Positions 13,963 to 27,437 of a DNA stretch of 64,000 bases are shown here, piece by piece. Each line of letters starts with the position of its first letter. Within the stretch, counting starts at the first letter, position 1. Location of the stretch: the NCBI GenBank assembly GCA_963680875.1, contig OY804580.1, positions 109,991,534-110,055,533 on the forward strand, in the 5' to 3' direction. The stretch is from Bathymodiolus brooksi. Its lineage: Eukaryota > Mollusca > Bivalvia > Mytilida > Modiolidae. The position numbers and the translations under genes are program-made. The notes below the pieces were generated by a model, which saw only the letters and a list, made by a program, of their open reading frames with translations, was not told the origin of the DNA and made no database searches.

Positions 13963-14888
13963 ATGATGAGCCACAAGATAGAGCGAAGACAAACAAATCA
14001 AACAATAAACACCACACAAAACACTACAATGATGAGCCACAAGATAGAGCGAAGACAAACAAAGCAAACAATAAACACCACACAAAACACTACAATGATG
14101 AGCCACAAGATAGAGCGAAGACAAACAAAGCAAACAAAAAACACCAAACAAAACACTACAATGATGAGCCACAAGATAGAGCGAAGACAAACAAAGCAAA
14201 CAATAAACACCACACAAAACACTACAATGATGAGCCACAAGATAGAGCGAAGACAAACAAAGCAAACAATAAACACCACACAAAACACTACAATGATGAG
14301 CCACAAGATAGAGCGAAGACAAACAAAGCAAACAATAAACACCACACAAAACACTACAATGATGAGCCACAAGATAGAGCGAAGACAAACAAAGCAAACT
14401 ATAAACACCACACAAAACACTACAATGATGAGCCACAAGATAGAGCGAAGACAAACAAAGCAAACAATAAACACCACACAAAACACTACAATGATGAGCC
14501 ACAAGATAAAGCGAAGACAAACAAAGCAAACAATAAACACCACACAAAACACTACAATGATGAGCCACAAGATAGAGCGAAGACAAACAAAGCAAACAAA
14601 AAACACCACACAAAACACTACAATGATGAGCCACAAGATAGAGCGAAGACAAACAAAGCAAACAATAAATACCACACAAAACACTACAATGATGAGCCAC
14701 AAGATATAGCGAAGACAAACAAAGCAAACAATAAACACCACACAAAACACTACAATGATGAGCCACAAGATAGAGCGAAGACAAACAAAGCAAACAATAA
14801 ACACCACACAAAACACTACAATGATGAGCCACACAAGATAGAGCGAAGACAAACAAAGCAAACAATAAACACCACACAAAACACTACA
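13963..14888 (+). repeat. Higher-order unit, 14 monomers (926 bp), copy 2
   Basis: The variant order is identical to 7,427-8,352 at an offset of 6,536. The only base difference I noticed is GATGAGCC here versus GATGAACC in the terminal marker monomer (marker at 14,829 here). Confidence 0.92.
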
Positions 14889-17464
14889 ATGATGAGCCAC
14901 AAGATAGAGCGAAGACAAACAAATCAAACAATAAACACCACACAAAACACTACAATGATGAGCCACAAGATAGAGCGAAGACAAATAAAGCAAACAATAA
15001 ACACCACACAAAACACTACAATGATGAGCCACAAGATAGAGCGAAGACAAACAAAGCAAACAATAAACTTCACACAAAACACTACAATGATGCGTAACAA
15101 GATAGAGCGAAGACAAACAAAGCAAACAATAAACACCACACAAAACACTACAATGATGAGCCACAAGATAGAGCGAAGACAAACAAAGCAAACAAAAACA
15201 CCACACAAAACACTACAATGATGAGCCACAAGATAGAGCGAAGACAAACAAAGCAAACAAAAAACACCACACAAAACACTACAATGATGAGCCACAAGAT
15301 AGAGCGAAGACAAACAAAGCAAACAAAAAACACCACACAAAACACTACAATGATGAGCCACAAGATAGACCGAAGACAAACAAAGCAAACAAAAAACACC
15401 ACACAAAACACTACAATGATGAGCCACAAGATAGAGCGAAGAAAAACAAAGCAAACAATAAACACCACACAAAACACTACAATGATGAGCAACAAGATAG
15501 AGCGAAGACAAACAAAGTAAACAATAACACCACACAAAACACTACAATGATGCGCCACAAGATAGAGCGAAGACAAACAAAGTAAACAATAAACACCACA
15601 CAAAACACTACAATGATGAGCCACAAGATAGAGCGAAGAAAAACAAAGCAAACAATAAACACCACACAAAACACGACAATGATGAGCCACAAGATAGAGC
15701 GAAGACAAACAAAGCAAACAATAACCACCTCACAAAACACTACAATGATGAGCCACAAGATAGAGCGAAGACAAACAAAGCAAACAATAAACACCACACA
15801 AAACACTAAAATGATGAACCACACGATAGAGCGAAGACAAACAAAGCAAACAAAAAACACCACACAAAACACTACAATTATGAGCCACAAGATAGAGCGA
15901 AGACAAACAAAGCAAACAATAAACACCACACAAAACACTACAATGATGAGCCACAAGATAGAGCGAAGACAAACAAAGCAAACAAAAAACACCACACAAA
16001 ACACTACAATGATGAGCCACAAGATAGAGCGAAGACAAACAAAGCCAACAAAAAACACCACACAAAACACTACAATGATGAGCCACAAGATAGAGCGAAG
16101 ACAAACAAAGCAAACAATAAACACCACACAAAACACTACAATGATGAGCCACAAGATAGAGCGAAGACAAACAAAGCAAACAAAAAACACCAAACAAAAC
16201 ACTACAATGATGAGCCACAAGATAGAGCGAAGACAAACAAAGCAAACAATAAAAACCACACAAAACACTACAATGATGAGCCACACGATAGAGCGAAGAC
16301 AAACAAAGCAAACAATAAACACCACACAAAACACTACAATGATGAGCAACAAGATAGAGCGAAGACAAACAAAGTAAACAATAAATACCACACAAAATAC
16401 TACAATGATGAGCCACAAGATAGAGGGAAGACAAACAAAGTAAACAATAAACACCAAACAAAACACTACAATGATGAGCCACAAGATAGAGCGAAGACAA
16501 ACAAAGCAAACAATAAACACCACACAAAACACTACAATGATGAGCCACAAGATAGAGCGAAGACAAACAAAGCAAACAATAAACACCACAGAAAACACTA
16601 CAATGATGAGCCACACGATAGAGCTAAGACAAACAAAGCAAACAAAAAAAACACCACACAAAACACTACAATGATGAGCCACAAGATAGAGCGAAGACAA
16701 ACAAAACAAACAATAACCACCACACAAAACACTACAATGATGAGCCACACGATAGAGCGAAGACAAACAAAGCAAACAAAAAACACCACACAAAACACTA
16801 CAACCATGAGCCACAAGATAGAGCGAAGACAAACAAAGCAAACAATAAACACCACACAAAACACTACAATGATGAGTCACAAGATAGAGCGAAGACAAAC
16901 AAAGCAAATAATAAACACCAAACAAAACACTACAATGATGAGCCACAAGATAGAGCGAAGACAAACAAAGCAAACAATAAACACCACAAAAAACACTACA
17001 ATGATGAGCCACAAGATAGAGCGAAGACAAACAAAGCAAACCTAAAACACTACACAAAACACTACAATGATGAGCCACAAGATAGAGCGAAGACAAACAA
17101 AGCAAACAAAAAACACCACACAAAACACTACAATGATGAGCCACAAGATAGAGCGAAGACAAACAAAGCAAACAATAAACACCACACAAAACACTACAAT
17201 GATGAGCCACAAGATATAGCGAAGACAAACAAAGCAAACAATAAACACCACACAAAACACTACAATGATGACCCGCAAGATAGAGCGAAGACAAACAAAG
17301 CAAACAATAAACACCACACAAAACACTACAATGATGAGCCACAAGATAGAGCGAAGACAAACAAAGCAAACAATAAACACCACACAAAACACTACAATGA
17401 TGAGCCACACAAGATAGAGCGAAGACAAACAAAGCAAACAATAAACACCACACTAAACACTACA
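14889..17464 (+). repeat. Higher-order unit, 39 monomers (2,576 bp)
   Basis: It opens with the ~1,316-base module (to about 16,204) and then follows a different tail shared with 1,942-3,202: AATAAAAACC, CACACGATAG, GAGCAACAAG with C37T, GATAGAGGGAAG, GCTAAGAC, the A-run gain near 16,647, and the marker at 17,405. From about 15,298 it doubles as copy 2 of the large direct duplication. An exact TGAGTCA lies at 16,873-16,879. Confidence 0.9.
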
Positions 17465-18908
17465 ATGATGAGCCACAAGATAGAGCGAAGACAAACAAAT
17501 CAAACAATAAACACCACACAATACACTACAATGATGAGCCACAAGATAGAGCGAAGACAAACAAAGCAAACAATAAACACCACACAAAACACTACAATGA
17601 TGAGCCACAAGATAGAGCGAAGACAAACAAAGCAAACAATAAACTTCACACAAAACACTACAATGATGCGTAACAAGATAGAGCGAAGACAAACAAAGCA
17701 AACAATAAACACCACACAAAACACTACAATGATGAGCCACAAGATAGAGCGAAGACAAACAAAGCAAACAAAAACACCACACAAAACACTACAATGATGA
17801 GCCACAAGATAGAGCGAAGACAAACAAAGCAAACAAAAAACACCACACAAAACACTACAATGATGAGCCACAAGATAGAGCTAAGACAAACAAAGCAAAC
17901 AAAAAACACCACACAAAACACTACAATGATGAGCCACAAGATAGAGCGAAGACAAACAAAAAAGACCACACAAAACACTACAATGATGAGCCACAAGATA
18001 GAGCGAAGACAAACAAAGCAAACAATAAACACCACACAAAACACTACAATGATGAGCCACAAGATAGAGCGAAGACAAACAAAGCAAACTATAAACACCA
18101 CACAAAACACTACAATGATGAGCCACAAGATAGAGCGAAGACAAACAAAGCAAACAATAAACACCACACAAAACACTACAATGATGAGCCACATGATAGA
18201 GCGAAGACAAACAAAGCAAACAATAAACACCACACAAAACACTACAATGATGAGCCACAAGATAGAGCGAAGACAAACAAAGCAAACAATAAACACCACA
18301 CAAAACACTACAATGATGAGCCACAAGATAGAGCGAAGACAAACAAAGCAAACCAAAAACACCACACAAATCACTACAATGATGAGCCACAAGATAGAGC
18401 GAAGACAAACAAAGCAAACAATAAACACCACACAAAACACTACAATGATGAGCCACAAGATAGAGCGAAGACAAACAAAGCAAACAATAAACACCACACA
18501 AAACACTACAATGATGAGCCACAAGATAGAGCGAAGACAAACAAAGCAAACAATAAACACCACACAAAACACTACAATGATGAGCCACAAGATAGAGCGA
18601 AGACAAACAAAGCAAACAATAAACACCACACAAAACACTACAATGATGAGCCACAAGATAGAGCGAAGACAAACAAAGCAAACAATAAACACCACACAAA
18701 ACACTACAATGATGAGCCACAAGATAGAGCGAAGACAAACAAAGCAAACAATAAAAACCACACAAAACACTACAATGATGAGCCACAAGATAGAGCGAAG
18801 ACAAACAAAGCAAACAATAAACACCACACAAAACACTACAATGATGAGCCACACAAGATAGAGCGAAGACAAACAAAGCAAACAATAAACACCACACAAA
18901 ACACTACA
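17465..18908 (+). repeat. Higher-order unit, 22 monomers (1,444 bp)
   Basis: It is the partner of 3,203-4,712 but one monomer shorter. It contains a 65-base monomer near 17,772, GAGCTAAGAC near 17,879, the 57-base monomer near 17,952, CACATGATAG near 18,190 and CACACAAATCACTAC near 18,362. The unit ends with the marker at 18,849. Confidence 0.88.
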
Positions 18909-19108
18909 ATGATGAGCCACAAGATAGAGCGAAGACAAACAAAGCAAACAATAAACACCACACAAAACACTACAATGATGAGCCACAAGATAGAGCGAGG
19001 AAAAACAAAGCAAACAAAAAACACCACACAAAACACTACAATGATGAGCCACACGAGATAGAGCGAAGACAAACAAAGCAAGCAATAAACACCACACAAA
19101 ACACTACA
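18909..19108 (+). repeat. Short higher-order unit, 3 monomers (200 bp), second copy
   Basis: Same structure as 4,713-4,912, including GCGAGGAAAAAC and the variant marker CCACACGAG at 19,049-19,057. The two copies look identical by eye. Confidence 0.88.
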
Positions 19109-20100
19109 ATGATGAGCCACAAGATAGAGCGAAGACAAACAAAGCAAACAATAAACACCACACAAAACACTACAATGATGAGCCACAAGATAGAGCGAAG
19201 ACAAACAAAGCAAACAATAAACACCACACAAAACACTACAATGATGAGCCACAAGATAGAGCGAAGACAAACAAAGCAAACAATAAACACCACACAAAAC
19301 ACTACAATGATGAGCCACAAGATAGAGCGAAGACAAACAAAGCAAACAAAAAACACCAAACAAAACACTACAATGATGAGCCACAAGATAGAGCGAAGAC
19401 AAACAAAGCAAACAATAAACACCACACAAAACACTACAATGATGAGCCACAAGATAGAGCGAAGACAAACAAAGCAAACAATAAACACCACACAAAACAC
19501 TACAATGATGAGCCACAAGATAGAGCGAAGACAAACAAAGCAAACAATAAACACCACACAAAACACTACAATGATGAGCCACAAGATAGAGCGAAGACAA
19601 ACAAAGCAAACTATAAACACCACACAAAACACTACAATGATGAGCCACAAGATAGAGCGAAGACAAACAAAGCAAACAATAAACACCACACAAAACACTA
19701 CAATGATGAGCCACAAGATAAAGCGAAGACAAACAAAGCAAACAATAAACACCACACAAAACACTACAATGATGAGCCACAAGATAGAGCGAAGACAAAC
19801 AAAGCAAACAAAAAACACCACACAAAACACTACAATGATGAGCCACAAGATAGAGCGAAGACAAACAAAGCAAACAATAAATACCACACAAAACACTACA
19901 ATGATGAGCCACAAGATATAGCGAAGACAAACAAAGCAAACAATAAACACCACACAAAACACTACAATGATGAGCCACAAGATAGAGCGAAGACAAACAA
20001 AGCAAACAATAAACACCACACAAAACACTACAATGATGAGCCACACAAGATAGAGCGAAGACAAACAAAGCAAACAATAAACACCACACAAAACACTACA
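19109..20100 (+). repeat. Higher-order unit, 15 monomers (992 bp)
   Basis: It partners 4,913-5,970 but has one consensus monomer fewer at its left end. The tail signature is AAACTATAAAC, GATAAAGCG, T44A, AATAAATACC, GATATAGCG, then the marker at 20,041. Confidence 0.88.
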
Positions 20101-20960
20101 ATGATGAGCCACAAGATAGAGCGAAGACAAACAAAGCAAACAATAAACACCACACAAAACACTACAATGATGAGCCACAAGATAGAGCGAAGACAAACAA
20201 AGCAAACAATAAACACCACACAAAACACTACAATGATGAGCCACAAGATAGAGCGAAGACAAACAAAGCAAACAAAAAACACCACACAAAACACTACAAT
20301 GATGAGCCACAAGATAGAGCGAAGACAAACAAAGCAAACAAAAACCCCACACAAAACATTACAATGATGAGCCACAAGATAGAGCGAAGACAAACAAAGC
20401 AAACAATAAACACCACACAAAACACTACAATGATGAGCCGCAAGATAGAGCGAAGACAAACAAAGCAAACAAAAAACCCCAAACAAAACACTACAATGAT
20501 GAGCCACAAGATAGAGCGAAGACAAACAAAGCAAACAATAAACACCACACAAAACACTACAATGATGAGCAACAAGATAGAGCGAAGACAAACAAAGCAA
20601 ACAAAAAACACCACACAAAACACTACAATGATGAGCCACAAGATAGAGCGAAGACAAACAAAGTAAACAATAAACACAAAACAAAACACTACAATGATGA
20701 GCCACAAGATAGAGCGAAGACAAACAAAGCAAACAAAAAACACCACACAAAACACTACAATGATGAGCAACAAGATAGAGCGAAGAAAAACAAAGCAAAC
20801 AATAAACACCACACAAAACACTACAATGATGAGCCACAAGATAGAGCGAAGACAAACAGAGCAAACAAAAAACACCACACAAAACACTACAATGATGAGC
20901 CACAAGATAGAGCGAAGACAAACAAAGCAAACAAAAAACACCACACAAAACACTACAATG
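20101..20960 (+). repeat. Satellite transition segment at about 20.1-21.0 kb
   Basis: The ladder signatures stop here and T44A monomers become frequent. Landmarks are a 65-base AAAAACCCCAC monomer near 20,340, GAGCCGCAAG near 20,436, AAACCCCAAAC near 20,475, C37T near 20,661 and ACAGAGCAAAC near 20,857. From about 20.34 kb the variant order resembles 23.16-23.83 kb (offset about 2,824) and 27.48-28.15 kb, so this is a partial copy of the opening of the 4,320-base superunit. Confidence 0.82.
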
Positions 20961-22770
20961 ATGAGCCACAAGATAGAGCGAAGACAAACAAAGCAAACAA
21001 TAAACACCACACAAAACACTACAAAGATGAGCCACAAGATAGAGCGAAGACAAAACAAAAAAGACCACACAAAACACTACAATGTTGAGCCACAAGATAG
21101 AGCGAAGACAAACAAAGCAAACAAAAAACACCACACAAAACACTACAATGATGAGCCACAAGATAGAGCGAAGACAAACAAAGCAAACAATAAACACCAC
21201 ACAAAACACTACAATGATGAGCCACAAGATAGAGCGAAGACAAACAAAGCAAACAATAAACATCACACAAAACACTACAATGATGAGCCACAAGATAGAG
21301 CGAAGACAAACAAAGCAAACAAAAAACACCACACAAAACACTACAATGATGAGCAACAAGATAGAGCGAAGACAAACAAAGCAAACAATAAACACCACAC
21401 AAAACACTACAATGATGAGCCGCACAAGATAGAGCGAAGACAAACAAAGCAAACAATAAACACCACACAAAACACTACAATGATGAGCCACAAGATAGAG
21501 CGAAGACAAACAAAGCAAACAATAAACACCACACAAAACACTACAATGATGAGCCACAAGATAGAGCGAAGAAAAACAAAGCAAACAATAAACACCACAC
21601 AAAACACTACAATGATGAGCCACAAGATAGAACGAAGACAAACAGAGCAAACAAAAAACACCACACAAAACACTACAATGATGAGCCACAAGATAGAGCG
21701 AAGACAAACAAAGCAAATAAAAAACACCACACAAAACACTACAATGATGAGCCACAAGATAGAGCGAAGACAAACAAAGCAAACAATAAACACCACACAA
21801 AACACTACAATGATGAGCCACAAGATAGAGCGAAGACAAACAAAGCAAACAATAAACACCACACAAAACACTACAATGATGAGCCACAAGATAGAGCGAA
21901 GACAAACAAAGCAAACAAAAAACACCACACAAAACACTACAATGATGAGCCACAAGATAGAGCGAAGACTAACAAAGCAAACAAAAAACACCACACAAAA
22001 CACTACAATGATGAGCCACAAGATAGAGCGAAGACAAACAAAGCAAACAATAAACACCACACAAAACACTACAAAGATGAGCCACAAGATAGAGCGAAGA
22101 CAAACAAAAAAGACCACACAAAACACTACAATGTTGAGCCACAAGATAGAGCGAAGACAAACAAAGCAAACAAAAAACACCACACAAAACACTACAATGA
22201 TGAGCCACAAGATAGAGCGAAGACAAACAAAGCAAACAATAAACACCACACAAAACACTACAATGATGAGCCACAAGATAGAGCGAAGACAAACAAAGCA
22301 AACAATAAACATCACACAAAACACTACAATGATGAGCCACAAGATAGAGCGAAGACAAACAAAGCAAACAAAAAACACCACACAAAACACTACAATGATG
22401 AGCAACAAGATAGAGCGAAGACAAACAAAGCAAACAATAAACACCACACAAAACACTACAATGATGAGCCGCACAAGATAGAGCGAAGACAAACAAAGCA
22501 AACAATAAACACCACACAAAACACTACAATGATGAGCCACAAGATAGAGCGAAGACAAACAAAGCAAACAATAAACACCACACAAAACACTACAATGATG
22601 AGCCACAAGATAGAGCGAAGAAAAACAAAGCAAACAATAAACACCACACAAAACACTACAATGATGAGCCACAAGATAGAACGAAGACAAACAGAGCAAA
22701 CAAAAAACACCACACAAAACATTACAATGATGAGCCACAAGATAGAGCGAAGACAAACAAAGCAAACATA
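20961..22770 (+). repeat. Tandem duplication with 1,049-bp spacing
   Basis: About 20,960-21,720 matches about 22,010-22,770. Shared landmarks are ACAAAGATGAG (near 21,023 and 22,072), a 57-base-type monomer, ACAATGTTGAGCC, AACATCAC, GAGCAACAAG, the variant marker CCGCACAAG (21,420 and 22,469), GAAGAAAAAC and GATAGAACGAAG. The first copy has one extra A in its short monomer (CAAAACAAAAAAG near 21,053). About 300 bases between the paired parts (21,721-22,009) are ordinary monomers. Confidence 0.87.
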
Positions 22771-23117
22771 AAACACCACACAAAACACTACAATGATGAG
22801 CCACAAGATAGAGCGAAGACAAACAAAGCAAACAATAAACACCACACAAAACACTACAATGATGAGCCACAAGATAGAGCGAAGACAAACAAAGCAAACA
22901 ATAAACACCACACAAAACACTACAATGATGAGCCTCAAGATAGAGCGAAGACAAACAAAGCAAACAATAAACACCACACAAAACACTACAATGATGAGCC
23001 ACAAGATAGAGCGAAGACAAACAAAGCAAACAAAAAACACCACACAAAACACTACAATGATGAGCCACAAGATAGAGCGAAGACAAACAAAGCAAACAAA
23101 AAACACCACACAAAACA
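22771..23117 (+). repeat. Ordinary satellite monomers between two duplicated blocks
   Basis: The stretch holds about five monomers, some with T44A, and one with GAGCCTCAAG near 22,932 that I did not see elsewhere. Nothing else is present. Confidence 0.85.
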
Positions 23118-26100
23118 CTACAATGATGAGCCACAAGATAGAGCGAAGACAAACAAAGCAAACAAAAACCCCACACAAAACACTACAATGATGAGCCACA
23201 AGATAGAGCGAAGACAAACAAAGCAAACAATAAACACCACACAAAACACTACAATGATGAGCCACAAGATAGAGCGAAGACAAACAAAGCAAACAAAAAA
23301 ACCCACACAAAACACTACAATGATGAGCCACAAGATAGAGCGAAGACAAACAAAGCAAACAATAAACACCACACAAAACACTACAATGATGAGCCACAAG
23401 ATAGAGCGAAGACAAACAAAGCAAACAAAAAACACCACACAAAACACTACAATGATGAGCCACAAGATAGAGCGAAGACAAACAAAGTAAACAATAAACA
23501 CCAAACAAAACACTACAATGATGAGCCACAAGATAGAGCGAAGACAAACAAAGCAAACAAAAAACACCACACAAAACACTACAATGATGAGCAACAAGAT
23601 AGAGCGAAGAAAAACAAAGCAAACAATAAACACCACACAAAACACTACAATGATGAGCCACAAGATAGAGCGAAGACAAACAGAGCAAACAAAAAACACC
23701 ACACAAAACACTACAATGATGAGCCACAAGATAGAGCGAAGACAAACAAAGCAAACAAAAAACACCACACAAAACACTACAATGATGAGCCACAAGATAG
23801 AGCGAAGACAAACAAAGCAAACAATAAACACCACACAAAACACTACAATGATGAGCCACAAGATAGAGCGAAGACAAACAAAGCAAACAATAAATACCAC
23901 ACAAAACAATACAATGATGAGCCATAAGATAGAGCGAAGACAAACAAAGCAAACAATAAACACCACACAAAACACTACAATGATGAGCCACAAGATAGAG
24001 CGAAGACAAACAGAGCAAACAAAAAACACCACACAAAACACTACAATGATGAGCCACAAGATAGAGCGAAGACAAACAAAGCAAACAAAAAACACCACAC
24101 AAACACTACAATGATGAGCCACAAGATAGGGCGAAGACAAACAAAGCAAACAAAAAACACCACACAAAACACTACAATGATGAGCAACAAGATAGAGCGA
24201 AGACAAACAAAGCAAACAATAAACACCACACAAAACACTACAATGATGAGCCACAAGAGAGAGCGAAGACAAACAAAGCAAACAATAAACACCACACAAA
24301 ACACTACAATGATGAGCCACAAGATAGAGCGAAGACAAACAAAAAAGACCACACAAAACATTACAATGATGAGCCACAAGATAGAGCGAAGACAAACAAA
24401 GCAAACAAAAAACACCACACAAAACACTACAATGATGAGCCACAAGATAGAGCGAAGACAAACAAAGCAAACAATAAACACCACACAAAACACTACAATG
24501 ATGAGCCACAAGATAGAGCGAAGACAAACAAAGCAAACAATAAACACCACACAAAACACTACAATGATGAGCCACAAGATAGAGCGAAGACAAACAAAGC
24601 AAACAAAAAACACCACACAAAACACTACAATGATGAGCCACAAGATAGAGCGAAGACAAACAAAGCAAACAAAAAACACCACACAAAACACTACAATGAT
24701 GAGCCACAAGATAGAGCGAAGACAAACAAAGCAAACAATAAACACCACACAAAACACTACAATGATGAGCCACAAGATAGAGCGAAGACAAACAAAGCAA
24801 ACAAAAAACACCACACAAAACACTACAATGATGAGCCACACAAGATAGAGCGAAGACAAACAAAGCAAACAAAAAACACCACACAAAACACTACAATGAT
24901 GAGCCACAAGATAGAGCGAAGACAAACAAAGCAAACAATAAACACCACACAAAACACTACAATGATGAGCCACAAGATAGAGCGAAGACAAACAAAGCAA
25001 ACAATAAACACCTCACAAAACACTACAATGATGAGCCACAAGATAGAGCGAAGACAAACAAAGCAAACAAAAAACACCACACAAAACACTACAATGATGA
25101 GCCACAAGATAGAGCGAAGACAAACAAAGCAAACAAAAAACACTACACAAATCACTACAATGATGAGCCACAAGATAGAGCGAAGACAAACAAAGCAAAC
25201 AATAAACACCACACAAAACACTACAATGATGAGCCACAAGATAAAGCGAAGACAAACAAAGCAAACAATAAACACCACACAAAACACTACAATGATGAGC
25301 CACAAGATAGAGCGAAGACAAACAAGCAAACAATAAACACCACACAAAACACTACAATGATGAGCCACAAGATAGAGCGAAGACAAACAAAGCAAACAAT
25401 AAACACCACACAAAACACTACAATGATGAGCCACACAAGATAGAGCGAAGACAAACAAAAAAGACCACACAAATCACTACAATGATGAGCCACAAGATAG
25501 AGCGAAGACAAACAAAGCAAACAATAAACACCACACAAAACACTACAATGATGAGCCACAAGATAGAGCGAAGACAAACAAAGCAAACAATAAACATCAC
25601 ACAAAACACTACAATGATGAGCCACAAGATAGAGCGAAGACAAACAAAGCAAACAATAAATACCACACAAAACACTACAATGATGAGCCACAAGATAGAG
25701 CGAAGACAAACAAAGCAAACAATAAACACCACAAAAAACACTACAATGATGAGCCACAAGATAGAGCGAAGACAAACAGAGCAAACAAAAAACACCACAC
25801 AAAACACTACAATGATGAGCCACAAGATAGAGCGAAGACAAACAAAGCAAACAAAAAACACCACACAAACACTACAATGATGAGCCACAAGATAGAGCGA
25901 AGACAAACAAAGCAAACAAAAAACACCACACAAAACACTACAATGATGAGCAACAAGATAAAGCGAAGACAAACAAAGCAAACAATAAACACCACACAAA
26001 ACACTACAATGATGAGCCACAAGATAGAGCGAAGACAAACAAAGCAAACAATAAACACCACACAAAACACTACAATGATGAGCCACAAGATAGAGCGAAG

Positions 26101-27437
26101 ACAAACAAAGCAAACAATAAACACCACACAAAACACTACAATGATGAGCCACAAGATAGAGCGAAGACAAACAAAAAAGACCACACAAAACACTACAATG
26201 ATGAGCCACAAGATAGAGCGAAGACAAACAAAGCAAACAAAAAACACCACACAAAACACTACAATGATGAGCCACAAGATAGAGCGAAGACAAACAAAGC
26301 AAACAATAAACACCACACAAAACACTACAATGATGAGCCACAAGATAAAGCGAAGACAAACAAAGCAAACAATAAACACCAAACAAAACACTACAATGAT
26401 GAGCCACAAGATAGAGCGAAGACAAACAAAGCAAACAAAAAACACCACACAAAACACTACAATGATGAGCCACAAGATAGAGCGAAGACAAACAAAGCAA
26501 ACAATAAACACCACACAAAACACTACAATGATGAGCCACAAGATAGAGCGAAGACAAACAAAGCAAACAATAAACACCACACAAAACACTACAATGAGGA
26601 GCCACAAGATAGAGCGAAGACAAACAAAGTAAACAATAAACACCAAACAAAACACTACAATGATGAGCCACAAGATAGAGCGAAGACAAACAAAGCAAAC
26701 AAAAAACACCACACAAAACACTACAATGATGAGCCACAAGATAGAGCGAAGAAAAACAAAGCAAACAATAAACACCACACAAAACACTACAATGATGAGC
26801 CACAAGATAGAGCGAAGACAAACAGAGCAAACAAAAAACACCACACAAAACACTACAATGATGAGCCACAAGATAGAGCGAAGACAAACAAAGCAAACAA
26901 AAAACACCACACAAAACACTACAATGATGAGCCACAAGATAGAGCGAAGACAAACAAAGCAAACAATAAACACCACACAAAACACTACATTGATGAGCCA
27001 CAAGATAGAGCGAAGACAAACAAAAAAGACCACACAAAACACTACAATGTTGAGCCACAAGATAGAGCGAAGACAAACAAAGCAAACAAAAAACACCACA
27101 CAAAACACTACAATGATGAGCCACAAGATAGAGCGAAGACAAACAAAGCAAACAATAAACACCACACAAAACACTACAATGATGAGCCACAAGATAGAGC
27201 GAAGACAAACAAAGCAAACAATAAACATCACACAAAACACTACAATGATGAGCCACAAGATAGAGCGAAGACAAACAAAGCAAACAATAAATACCACACA
27301 AAACAATACAATGATGAGCCACAAGATAGAGCGAAGACAAACAAAGCAAACAATAAACACCACACAAAACACTACAATGATGAGCCACAAGATAGAGCGA
27401 AGACAAACAGAGCAAACAAAAAACACCACACAAAACA
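23118..27437 (+). repeat. 4,320-bp superunit, copy 1
   Basis: This block and 27,438-31,756 have the same variant order at an offset of 4,320 (4,319 after a one-base loss near 29,447). Landmarks include AAAAACCCCAC, AAAAAACCCAC, C37T, GAAGAAAAAC, ACAGAGCAAAC, CAATACAATG, a 65-base CACACAAACAC monomer, GATAGGGCG, AAGAGAGAGCG, several 57-base monomers, markers at 24,836 and 25,431, and the 65-base AAACAAGCAAAC monomer near 25,320. The left edge is placed where the sequences first differ upstream (A versus G near 23,090/27,410). Confidence 0.9.

Larger units (their letters stand above)
15298..20100 (+). repeat. Large direct duplication, copy 2 (about 4.8 kb)
   Basis: This block matches 1,036-5,970, with two monomers fewer: one around 18.3-18.5 kb and one between about 19.1 and 19.9 kb. 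Point differences include AAATACTAC near 16,397, CACAGAAAACAC near 16,588, CACTAAACAC near 17,451 and CAATACACTAC near 17,519. Divergence from copy 1 beyond 20,100 is abrupt: copy 1 continues into a G36T monomer at 5,971, copy 2 into consensus monomers. Confidence 0.9.

Noticed and set aside
20694..22481. 595-codon top-strand frame that switches between two different repeat peptides
   Set aside because: An indel moves the reading from one stop-free satellite frame to the other and back. This shows lack of frame constraint, not a fusion protein.
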